From the NCBI RefSeq assembly GCF_014696825.1, contig NZ_JACJQU010000005.1, positions 62,001 through 126,000 on the forward strand: DNA of 64,000 nt. Direction: 5' to 3'. This document shows, one piece after another, positions 8,527 to 16,353 of this stretch. A program made the translations under genes and the position numbers. Each line of letters begins with the position of its first letter. Position 1 is the first letter of the stretch. Below the pieces are notes generated by a model. That model had not been told where the DNA came from and made no database searches. It saw only the letters and a list, made by a program, of their open reading frames with translations. This DNA comes from Anabaena sphaerica FACHB-251. GTDB lineage: Bacteria; Cyanobacteriota; Cyanobacteriia; Cyanobacteriales; Nostocaceae.

Positions 8527-10140
8527 ATGCAAGAAGGAAGCTATATTTGGACTCATCTAGAAAAACAGCATCGCGCAGTTGACAAATGGATTGATGGAAT
8601 ATGGCTGATAGTATTGCTGTTGGCGGCAATATTGCTATTTAGCATCAATCTTGGGGAACTGCCGCTAAGAGATTGGGATGAAGGCACTGTGGCACAGGTC
8701 GCCAGAGAAATTTGGCGGGACTCAGCAGGTTCTATGCGCTGGCTTTACCCTACTTTGGGAGGTGAACCATACTATAACAAGCCACCCCTCATGCACTGGC
8801 TAATTGCTTGGGCTTACTCCCTGGGTGGTGTGAACGAATGGACAACTCGCTTACCTAGTGCTATGCTTACAGCCCTTTCTGTGCCATTACTGTATTGCAT
8901 TGGCAGAGAGATATTTCGCCTCCGTTGGGCTGCTGTTTATAGTGCCTTGATTTATCTGACAATGCTACCAGTAGTGCGTCATGGCAGATTAGCAATGCTA
9001 GATGGCGTAGTGGTAAGCTTGTTGATGGTAATGATGTTGTGTGTGTTGCGATCGCGCAGAGACTTACGTTATTGCCTTGGTATTGGTATCAGTTTTGGGC
9101 TGATTTGCCTAACTAAAGGCATGGTAGGTATATTATTAGGTGCTATTGCTGTAGTCTTTCTCTTTTGGGATACACCAAGACTACTCACCAATTACTATCT
9201 GTGGATAGGAATCTTCATCGGCATTCTACCTGTGTTGGGTTGGTATGCTGCCCAACTACTGCGATATGGTTATCCTTTTTCCCAAATTGATTTAGGCGAT
9301 CAATCCTTGAATCAAATTGCTGCTGTTGCCAATGGTCAGCCTCAACCACCTTGGTATTATCTCATAGAAATTCTCACATGGACATGGCCTTGGCTGGTAT
9401 TTTTTCCCGAAACTGTGCGCTACACCTGGGAAAATCGGAATCTTAGCTGGGCGAAGCTGATCATAGTTTGGACTGGTGTTTGTTTACTGCTCATTTCTCT
9501 AGTTAGTGTGAAACTGCCTTGGTATATATTCCCAATTTATCCCAGCTTTGCTTTGGCCTTTGGTTTCCATTTAACACAAGCCGAGAATTTGCGTTTATTC
9601 CCATCCTATCCCCGTGCTTGGGTAACTAGTTTTGCGATCTTGGCTCTGGTAGCTTCTGCGGGTACTATTTATTTTAGTTGGGTGAGCGCAGGGACAACAG
9701 ACTTACAGATGATTTGGGCCGCAGCTGCTTTGACTATGACTTTGGCAGCGATTTTGGCAGAACGAGGTGATAGGCAATTTCTGAAGATTTTAGTTTGGGG
9801 AAGTTATATTTCCCTGCTATTGTTGGTGAAATCTAACTACTGGGTGTGGGAACCAGGAGAAGCTTATCCAGTCAAACCTGTGGCCGCAATGATAGCACGT
9901 GCCAATCCCGCAGTTCGACAAATCTACACATCTTTTCCCTATTCTCGTTCATCCTTGGATTTTTATAGCGATCGCACCATTATTCCTGCTTCTTTTGGCG
10001 ACCTGCAATATTATTGGCAGTATAATGGAAAATCCTATTTCCTGGTGAATGCTTCTGCGTTAGACAGTCTCAAACTCAAATCTATCAAAGTAGTTGATCA
10101 AGCCGCAGGTTGGCAATTAATTACAAAAGATACCAATTGA
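8527..10140 (+). CDS. ArnT-like membrane glycosyltransferase
   Basis: This 537-residue polytopic membrane protein belongs to the PMT/ArnT (GT39/GT83-like) superfamily. After the first transmembrane helix comes LRDWDEGTVAQVAREIW, the acidic catalytic loop typical of the group, and then YNKPPLMHWLIAW, the second conserved loop. About ten more hydrophobic helices and a short soluble tail follow. Such enzymes move a sugar from a polyprenyl-phosphate carrier to a lipid or protein on the outer face of the inner membrane. The acceptor here is unknown. The gene stands alone, with 258 bp upstream and short tandem repeats downstream. Confidence 0.9.
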   Translation: MQEGSYIWTHLEKQHRAVDKWIDGIWLIVLLLAAILLFSINLGELPLRDWDEGTVAQVAREIWRDSAGSMRWLYPTLGGEPYYNKPPLMHWLIAWAYSLGGVNEWTTRLPSAMLTALSVPLLYCIGREIFRLRWAAVYSALIYLTMLPVVRHGRLAMLDGVVVSLLMVMMLCVLRSRRDLRYCLGIGISFGLICLTKGMVGILLGAIAVVFLFWDTPRLLTNYYLWIGIFIGILPVLGWYAAQLLRYGYPFSQIDLGDQSLNQIAAVANGQPQPPWYYLIEILTWTWPWLVFFPETVRYTWENRNLSWAKLIIVWTGVCLLLISLVSVKLPWYIFPIYPSFALAFGFHLTQAENLRLFPSYPRAWVTSFAILALVASAGTIYFSWVSAGTTDLQMIWAAAALTMTLAAILAERGDRQFLKILVWGSYISLLLLVKSNYWVWEPGEAYPVKPVAAMIARANPAVRQIYTSFPYSRSSLDFYSDRTIIPASFGDLQYYWQYNGKSYFLVNASALDSLKLKSIKVVDQAAGWQLITKDTN

Positions 10141-10263
10141 TGGTATTAAGGAGTCAGGATTCATGATACAGAATACAGAATGCAGAATACATAAAACTTT
10201 GAGCATCATGCTTGATATTTTGGATAAAATCTCGAATATGTTAATTCCTGATTTTACAATTCT

Positions 10264-10297
<34 letters not shown>

Positions 10298-10304
10298 TTC
10301 TTAG

Positions 10305-10694
10305 TTAAGGTAAATATTCTTCTCCGGTTTCATTTAACTTCTCATTTCCTGGAAGCTGGTGCTGGTTGTAGCTTGTGCTTTCCTGGGTTATGGCAATTGT
10401 AGTCAATAAAACTGCACATCCCATAGCCAAAGCTAATAAAGGATGCTTAAGAAGAAGTAAATCTCTAATCATCCTCGCTAGAGGTCGGCTTTGACGACGC
10501 AAAGCCGAAGTAATGACAATTTTTTTCCAAGTAAACGGATCACGGACGTAGTGACCACTTTTACAAACTACAAGTTTTTCCTGACAATAAGGACAAGTAA
10601 ATAAGCCAATGTAAGTCTTAACAGGCTTTGTCCTGTTATTTCTTTGGCAAATTGGGCAAGTAACATAATTATTATCAAAGGTGTGTATATTCAT
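10305..10694 (-). CDS. Small zinc-ribbon membrane protein
   Basis: This 129-residue protein has two Cys pairs near the N-terminus, CPICQRN (about residues 13-19) and CPYCQEK (about 34-40), which form a zinc ribbon. A basic segment and one hydrophobic helix (HPLLALAMGCAVLLTTIAI, about 85-103) follow. It is likely anchored in the inner membrane with the zinc ribbon in the cytoplasm. No specific family is recognised. It is monocistronic and convergent with the glycosyltransferase gene. Confidence 0.75.
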   Translation of the reverse strand: MNIHTFDNNYVTCPICQRNNRTKPVKTYIGLFTCPYCQEKLVVCKSGHYVRDPFTWKKIVITSALRRQSRPLARMIRDLLLLKHPLLALAMGCAVLLTTIAITQESTSYNQHQLPGNEKLNETGEEYLP

Positions 10695-11297
10695 CTAGCT
10701 CGTCCGCCTAGTCCATTTACTCTCTCTATAACAATAGCTATAATCACTAGTGAGGAGTTACATGAGTTACATGAGTATAAGATTTATAAGAATTACAGGA
10801 GTATGGCTTACACCACGCAGCGCAGTTCAGGAGTAAAAATTAATTTTTCTCCCCAACTTCCCAACTCCCCAACTCCCCAACTCCCCAAAACAACCACTCA
10901 CGGTTACAAATAGCAACTTGTGTTACTTAGTAGCCTTGGCAATATTCTCTGAACATTAGTAATGCACCACACATATAATTATCTTGCAACCACTCAGATC
11001 TACATAGCCGTAACACGAGTATAGCCAGATTTGGGTGAGAATGACTCTTAGTTACTGTTGTTGGAAACTATGTTCACTCAGCCGACAGTTACCTCAGCAC
11101 TCATTCAGAACCACTAACTATTAATTCTCTCCCATTTAACCATTCTCCTCACAAAAATTTTAACTGCTTGTCTGGTTTTATCAAAGCTTTGTAAATCAAG
11201 CAGAGCAAGCATACTTGTCTGGTTGTTAAATCATGCCTCACAATGAGAATTAACAAATAAAAAATTAAATTTTTTCTTACATTTACCCCGTATCTCC
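10695..11297. other. Intergenic region upstream of the ClC gene
   Basis: This 603-bp gap holds the divergent promoters of the zinc-ribbon gene and the ClC gene. An octamer tract CCCCAACT occurs in about five copies at 10851-10890. No tRNA, structured RNA or convincing small gene was seen. The 89-codon frame at 10644-10913 is low-complexity and was not accepted. Confidence 0.6.
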
Positions 11298-13202
11298 ATG
11301 ACTCTCTTGCCTCCTACTCAACTGCGGAAGGTAAATCAACTAGCTGCCTTTCCCACATCTTCTGCTCGTTTAACTCATCTGATCAATCGCTTTCAACCAT
11401 CACCAGAAACAGTAGTGCTGTTTTTAGCAATGCTCATTGGTGGTGGTACGGGGATGGGTGTAGTCACCTTTCATTATTTAATCCAGCTGATTCATGATTT
11501 GATGCTGGAAAATTTCATGGGACAGATAGGAGTCTGGGGTGCTTGGACTTTAGCTTGTGTTCCTACTTTGGGCGGACTAATTGTAGGCTTAATGCGTTGG
11601 CGCACTCAAGATTTTGGGCCTGGACTTTCATCTTTAATTGCTGTCTCTCAGGGTAGAGAAGTTAAGCAGCAACTACGACCTGTTAGCAAGATGATAGCTG
11701 CTGCTGTTTCTTTAGGTAGTGGAGCATCTTTGGGTCCAGAAGGTCCAAGTGTAGAAATTGGCACTAATTTTGGGGTGTTGTTGTCGGATGTGCTGCAAGT
11801 TTCTCAAGAGAGACAGCGGCTGCTTTTGGGTGCAGGTGCTGCGGCTGGTTTAGCAGCTGGGTTTAATGCTCCCATTGCCGGGGTATTTTTTGCTCTAGAG
11901 GTAGTGATGGGAGCTACATCTTTTGCTACTTCGGCTGTGAGTGTGGTTTTGCTTGCAGCGGTGGTAGCAGCTTTAATTGCTCAAATTGGTTTAGGGAGCC
12001 AACCTGCTTTTGCCTTACCTGCTTACCAAGTCCGCAGTCTGTTAGAATTACCGCTTTATCTAGGCTTGGGTTTGGGCGCAAGTTTAGTTGCTCTGACTTA
12101 TACACAATCTATTCGTTTGATTAAAGCATTCTTTGCGGGACGGTTTAAAGGATTTGAATTTTTGGGCAAGATTCCTAAACCTATTCAACCAATTATTGGT
12201 GGTGCAGTAGTTGGTTTAGTGGCTTTGCAGTACCCACAAATTTTGGGCATTGGTTATGGAACTGTACAAGCGATGCTGCAAGATCAGGAGTTTTCCTTGA
12301 ACTTGTTACTCGTACTCATGGTGTTGAAGGTGCTGATGACGGCAGTTAGTTCTGCTAGTGGTTTTGTGGGTGGTTTGTTTGCCCCAGCAATGTTTTTAGG
12401 TGCATCTTTTGGGTCTGCTTATGCCAAAATTTTGGCTTTGATAGCGCCAACAATTGGTGAGTATATGGCTGCTCCTCCAGCTTATGCAATGGTGGGTATG
12501 GCTGCTGTTTTAGCGGGTAGTGTGAGAGCGCCGTTAACAGCTATTTTAATGTTGTTTGAATTAACCCGTGATTACCGGATTGTTTTACCTTTGATGGCAG
12601 CGGTGGGTTTAAGTGTATGGTTGGTAGAGCGAATCAAGCCAACTATTAATTCTAATTCCAATCTTCAACAGATTGGTCTTTCGGAATTGAAAGATAAGCA
12701 GGTGGAAATTGTGCAGCAAATTTCTGTGGCAGATGCTATGCACTCCTATCCCAAAAAAATGCCGGCGACTCTTGGGGTTTTGGAGGCAGCTATGGAAATG
12801 ATCCGCGATCGCTCACACAGTGCTTTAGTGATTGATGCCGATGAACAATTAGTAGGTATTCTTTCTCTAGACGATATTAACCGCACTCTTTCTCTTTGGG
12901 AAAATTACCACAATTCTCCTAGTGAAATACAGGCTAATTTTTCTAGCCAAACACTCATAGATATTTGTACAACTGACATTCTCTACGCTTGGCAGGATGA
13001 ACCTTTATCGGAAGCTTTAGACCGCATGGCACTGCGAGGTTTGCATCAGCTACCAGTGGTAGCAAGAAACAACCCCGACTGCATTTTAGGTTTACTAGAA
13101 AAAGAGCAAATTGCTTTAACTTGCAATTTGGCAGCTACGCGCAAGGCATTACAGCACTATTTACCAATCCTACCTACAACAGATATAGTCATTGGTCATT
13201 AG
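11298..13202 (+). CDS. ClC-family chloride channel/transporter with CBS domains
   Basis: This 634-residue membrane protein contains the ClC selectivity motifs GSGASLGPEGP (140-150, with the gating-type Glu at 148), GFNAPIAGVFFALE and GGLFAPAMFLGA. Residues about 35-450 form the transport domain. The cytoplasmic tail carries two CBS domains (starting near SVADAMHSYPKKMPATLG and TTDILYAWQDEPLSEALDR), which usually bind adenine nucleotides and tune the channel. The retained gating Glu is typical of Cl-/H+ exchangers, though the family cannot be split with certainty from sequence alone. It is probably a single-gene transcript, since STRR tracts follow it. Confidence 0.95.
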   Translation: MTLLPPTQLRKVNQLAAFPTSSARLTHLINRFQPSPETVVLFLAMLIGGGTGMGVVTFHYLIQLIHDLMLENFMGQIGVWGAWTLACVPTLGGLIVGLMRWRTQDFGPGLSSLIAVSQGREVKQQLRPVSKMIAAAVSLGSGASLGPEGPSVEIGTNFGVLLSDVLQVSQERQRLLLGAGAAAGLAAGFNAPIAGVFFALEVVMGATSFATSAVSVVLLAAVVAALIAQIGLGSQPAFALPAYQVRSLLELPLYLGLGLGASLVALTYTQSIRLIKAFFAGRFKGFEFLGKIPKPIQPIIGGAVVGLVALQYPQILGIGYGTVQAMLQDQEFSLNLLLVLMVLKVLMTAVSSASGFVGGLFAPAMFLGASFGSAYAKILALIAPTIGEYMAAPPAYAMVGMAAVLAGSVRAPLTAILMLFELTRDYRIVLPLMAAVGLSVWLVERIKPTINSNSNLQQIGLSELKDKQVEIVQQISVADAMHSYPKKMPATLGVLEAAMEMIRDRSHSALVIDADEQLVGILSLDDINRTLSLWENYHNSPSEIQANFSSQTLIDICTTDILYAWQDEPLSEALDRMALRGLHQLPVVARNNPDCILGLLEKEQIALTCNLAATRKALQHYLPILPTTDIVIGH

Positions 13203-13220
13203 TTATAGTGAATAGGGTGC

Positions 13221-13336
13221 AGGGGAGGCAGGGGAAGCAGGGGAGGTATAGGGAGAAAAATCTGTTGTTTCTCCTGACTCCTAATTCCTAATTCCTAATT
13301 CCTAATTCCTGACTCCTGACTCCTGACTCCTGAATT
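13221..13336. repeat. Short tandem repeat tract (GGGGAGGCA, TAATTCC, TGACTCC units)
   Basis: The ClC-abrB gap starts with GGGGAGGCAGGGGAAGCAGGGG-like units. It continues at 13271-13336 with about four TAATTCC and four TGACTCC heptamers. This is an STRR tract between convergent genes, and no gene is visible in it. Confidence 0.85.
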
Positions 13337-13355
13337 CTTATCAACTGATTTTTGA

Positions 13356-13772
13356 TTAAGCTGTAGCTTCTACTTCAGCTTCATCTTCCCTATCTTCTGG
13401 ATCTACTTGCCGCAATCGAATGTGCTTTTTCCCTAAAGTGATGATAAATTCATCTCCAGGTTTAAGATTCATCTGTTTTGTATAAGCTGAACCTATGAGT
13501 AAGTTGTTGTTCGACTGTACGCTAATTCTATAGCTGGCACTGCGACCACCACGACCATTGGCACTAGGTGTACTGTCCAACTGAATGCCCTCGGCATCAA
13601 TTAGGGCATTTAAGAATTTCATCATATTGACGCGCTCTATACCATTTTTGGTAACAGTATAGTAGCCACACTGTTTAGCTTTATCTTCCTTGCTCTCGCT
13701 CTCTAGCTCCTTAACTTTTTTGAGCAGTTCTTCACCGACAAGGGGGTCAATTTTTTTCTGTTTAGGCATCAA
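13356..13772 (-). CDS. Cyanobacterial AbrB-like transcription regulator (CalA/CalB family)
   Basis: This 138-residue protein carries the cyanobacterial AbrB family core: AKQCGYYTVTKNGIERVNMMKFLNALI, GRGGRSASYRISV, and the C-terminal AbrB DNA-binding fold NLLIGSAYTKQMNLKPGDEF. In cyanobacteria these proteins (cyAbrB1/CalA and cyAbrB2/CalB) regulate carbon and nitrogen balance, hydrogenase, superoxide dismutase and heterocyst genes, and they place the DNA-binding domain at the C-terminus. The VNMMKFLNALIDAEGIQLD wording suggests cyAbrB1, but the paralogue is not decided. A nested inverted repeat lies 55-95 bp upstream of the start and could be an autoregulatory site. Confidence 0.92.
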   Translation of the reverse strand: MMPKQKKIDPLVGEELLKKVKELESESKEDKAKQCGYYTVTKNGIERVNMMKFLNALIDAEGIQLDSTPSANGRGGRSASYRISVQSNNNLLIGSAYTKQMNLKPGDEFIITLGKKHIRLRQVDPEDREDEAEVEATA

Positions 13773-14173
13773 CTTAGGTCGAAATTGAATGTTTGAAGTG
13801 GTTGAATCGATTTTATTTTAACTGATACTGAGCTAATAGGAAAGGAATCCTTTATTTTTATCTCAGCATAGCCAAGTATATTACACTCACAGGAAAAATT
13901 GTTGCACAATTACCAAACTTGTCAAGATATTTTCTAAAATAAAATTCTGATAATGCTGATATCTATATATATAGTTTGTGAATTACTGGTAGACTGTATT
14001 TGTTTAAGTTTTTTTAAGTCCCGCAAAAAAGGGTTTGCTCTTGGAAGATGATCCTGAAGTCATTAGTCATTAGTCATTAGTCATTAGCAAAAATATTCTC
14101 CCCCTGGTCTCTGTTCCCTGTTCCCTGTCACCTGTTCCCTATTCCTTATTCCCTATTCCCTGATAACTGACAG
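13773..14173. promoter_or_regulatory. Divergent spacer between abrB-like and rrf2-like genes
   Basis: This 401-bp gap contains nested inverted repeats near the abrB-like gene: outer arms CTGAG (13828-13832) / CTCAG (13862-13866), inner arms AAAGGA (13841-13846) / TCCTTT (13848-13853). STRR tracts lie close to the rrf2-like gene, with CATTAGT copies around 14058-14090 and TTCCCTG-like copies at 14101-14162. No gene is visible. Confidence 0.55.
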
Positions 14174-14617
14174 ATGAAACTAACGACTAGAGGACACTAT
14201 AGTGTTAAGGCATTGCTGGATTTAAGTTTACAGCCAAAATATGGGCCTGTATCGGTAAGAGCGATCGCCAAGCGTCAAGATATTCCGGCTCCCTATTTGG
14301 AAAAGCTGCTCATAGAAATGCGTCGTGCTGGGTTAGTGAATTCAATTCGTGGCAGCATCGGTGGCTATCAATTAGCAAAAGAGCCTGTACAAATTTCTAT
14401 AGGACAAATTCTAGAGGCAGTTGGGGAAAATATGACTCACTTACCTCTGAACAGTCCACCGCCTACACAAGCGGAAGATTGGGTAACATTTACCTTATGG
14501 CAAAGACTTAACCAAAAGTTAAAAGAAGCTTTGTACAGTATTACTCTGGCAGACCTTTATTATGATGCTCGAAGTTGGCAAGCATCTCTAGGGGAAGAAG
14601 CAAGTTTTGTGGTTTAG
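14174..14617 (+). CDS. Rrf2-family transcription regulator
   Basis: This 147-residue protein has the Rrf2 winged helix at 1-85 (MKLTTRGHYSVKALLDLSL, then IPAPYLEKLLIEMRRAGLVNSIRGSIGGYQLAK). The region that holds the three Fe-S cysteines in IscR has none here, so it probably does not bind a cluster in the IscR way and may be nearer to the CymR type. It is followed after 48 bp by cobD on the same strand, but whether the two are functionally linked is unclear. Confidence 0.9.
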   Translation: MKLTTRGHYSVKALLDLSLQPKYGPVSVRAIAKRQDIPAPYLEKLLIEMRRAGLVNSIRGSIGGYQLAKEPVQISIGQILEAVGENMTHLPLNSPPPTQAEDWVTFTLWQRLNQKLKEALYSITLADLYYDARSWQASLGEEASFVV

Positions 14618-14665
14618 TCATTGGTCAGTTATCTCTGGTTCCCTATTCCCTGTTCCCTGTTCCCA

Positions 14666-15628
14666 ATGACTAATAACATCTATATATTAATTATTGCTGC
14701 TTTGTTAGATTACTTAATTGGTGATCCTTGGGGTTGGCCTCATCCAGTGCGAGTGATGGGGTGGTTCATTTCTGGTTTAAGTAAATTTTTTCTCCAACAT
14801 TGCCAAAGTTCTCGAATACAACGTGTAGCTGGAATTGTACTAGCTCTTATCCTCATCATAGGGAGTGGTTTGTCTGGCTGGTTAATAATTCAAATGAGCA
14901 GATGGTTACATCCATTGTTAGGAATTGCTGTAGAGAGCATTTTTCTAGCCAGTTGTTTTGCTCTTCACAGTTTGCGAACCGCTGCTGTAGATGTTATCCA
15001 ACCTTTAACAACAGAAAAATTAGAGGAAGCGCGGCAGATTTTAAGTAATTATGTGGGTAGGGATACAGAAAATCTTTCAGAAGCCGAAGTTTTGCGAGCA
15101 GTTCTGGAAACGGTGACAGAAAATGCTACGGATGGGGTAATGGCTCCCCTGTTTTATGCAATTGTGGGTGCATTAATCCCGTTTATCGGACCTGTTCCTT
15201 TAGCTTTAGCATATAAAGCTAGTAGTACCCTAGATTCAATGGTTGGTTATAGAGAAGCACCCTATACTTATATTGGCTGGTTCAGTGCTAAATTAGAAGA
15301 CTGTTTAACCTGGGTTCCTTGTCGGTTAACAGTGATGACTTTGGCGATATTATCAGTTAAACCTTTAGATGTTTGGCGTATTTGTCGCCGAGATGCTATT
15401 CAAGATCCCAGTCCTAATTCTGGTTGGAGCGAGTGTGCCTATGCTGCTATTTTAGGTGTGCAGATGGGAGGAACAAATTGGTATGGTGGAGTAGCTAAAC
15501 ATAAACCACTCTTAGGAGAGGCTATTTATCCTATCACCCCAACTTCGATCTACAACGCTTTGCAATTAACTCGGTATTCGTTTTTATTGTGGTTGGGAGT
15601 AGGAATGATTTTAATTTATAATTCATAA
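14666..15628 (+). CDS. cobD: Adenosylcobinamide-phosphate synthase CobD/CbiB
   Basis: This integral membrane enzyme of late cobalamin synthesis attaches aminopropanol (or its phosphate) to adenosylcobyric acid. Recognisable motifs are LIGDPWGWPHPVRVMGW near the N-terminus, TENATDGVMAPLFYA, and YKASSTLDSMVGY. An upstream ATG at 14621 is in frame, but it would add 15 residues encoded by a TTCCCTG-type repeat. The ATG at 14666 (MTNNIYILIIAALLDYLIGDP) fits the family, giving 320 residues. It lies downstream of the Rrf2 regulator gene. Confidence 0.95.
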   Translation: MTNNIYILIIAALLDYLIGDPWGWPHPVRVMGWFISGLSKFFLQHCQSSRIQRVAGIVLALILIIGSGLSGWLIIQMSRWLHPLLGIAVESIFLASCFALHSLRTAAVDVIQPLTTEKLEEARQILSNYVGRDTENLSEAEVLRAVLETVTENATDGVMAPLFYAIVGALIPFIGPVPLALAYKASSTLDSMVGYREAPYTYIGWFSAKLEDCLTWVPCRLTVMTLAILSVKPLDVWRICRRDAIQDPSPNSGWSECAYAAILGVQMGGTNWYGGVAKHKPLLGEAIYPITPTSIYNALQLTRYSFLLWLGVGMILIYNS

Positions 15629-15742
15629 TTCGTAATTCGTAAAAAAGGGAATAGGGAATAGGGGTTTTTGAATTTTGAATTTATTTCTTCTCCGTTCCCA
15701 GTCCCCAGTCCCCAGTCCCCATTCCTCAGTCCCTATGTAATT

Positions 15743-16279
15743 ATGTCTACTAAAGTAGTTGAAATTCTCTCATCAGAAGAACTGCGTCGTACTTTGACTC
15801 GTCTTGCTTCTCAAATTATTGAAAGGACGCGAGATTTGTCCCAATTGTTACTTCTGGGTATTCATACCAGAGGTGTACCGTTAGCCAATTTATTGGCGCG
15901 TCAAATAGAGAGTCTCGAAGGTATCACTGTATCGGTGGGAGCATTAGATATTACATTCTATCGTGATGATTTAGACCAAATTGGCTTAAGAACTCCAGCT
16001 AAAACTGATATCCCTTTTGATTTGACGGGGAAAACAGTTGTCCTAGTAGATGATGTCATTTTTAAGGGTAGAACAATTCGTGCTGCTTTAAATGCAGTCA
16101 ACGAGTATGGTAGACCAGAGGTGATTCGTTTAGCTGTGTTAGTAGATAGGGGTCATCGGGAGTTACCTATTCACCCTGATTTTGTGGGTAAGAAACTGCC
16201 TACGGCTAAAGAAGAAATTGTTAAAGTTTATTTACAAGATGACGATGGACGGGATGCGGTGGAGTTAATTAGTAATTGA
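15743..16279 (+). CDS. pyrR: Bifunctional pyrimidine regulator / uracil phosphoribosyltransferase PyrR
   Basis: This PRTase-fold protein has the PRPP-binding motif [18 protein letters not shown] and the PyrR-type segments [13 protein letters not shown] and [18 protein letters not shown]. The longest frame begins at 15668, but its first 25 residues come from a CAGTCCCC-type repeat. The ATG at 15743 (MSTKVVEIL) is right, giving 178 residues, the usual size. PyrR binds pyr mRNA in Gram-positive bacteria. Whether it regulates RNA in cyanobacteria or acts only as an enzyme is not shown by this sequence. Confidence 0.95.
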   Translation: MSTKVVEILSSEELRRTLTRLASQIIERTRDLSQLLLLGIHTRGVPLANLLARQIESLEGITVSVGALDITFYRDDLDQIGLRTPAKTDIPFDLTGKTVVLVDDVIFKGRTIRAALNAVNEYGRPEVIRLAVLVDRGHRELPIHPDFVGKKLPTAKEEIVKVYLQDDDGRDAVELISN

Positions 16280-16282
16280 GTG

Positions 16283-16353
16283 TGATTGGTGATTGGTGAT
16301 TGGGAATAATATTTATTACCCATTACCCATTACCCATTACCCATTACCCATTA
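16283..16353. repeat. Short tandem repeats (GATTGGT and ATTACCC units)
   Basis: Three GATTGGT-like units are followed by about six copies of CCATTAC/ATTACCC. The tract fills the gap between the convergent pyrR and kinase genes, and its last unit supplies the stop codon of the kinase gene. Confidence 0.9.

Noticed and set aside
10644-10913. 89-codon frame on the plus strand in the gap upstream of the ClC gene
   Set aside because: It begins inside the opposite-strand zinc-ribbon gene and ends in a CCCCAACT repeat, and the protein is low-complexity.
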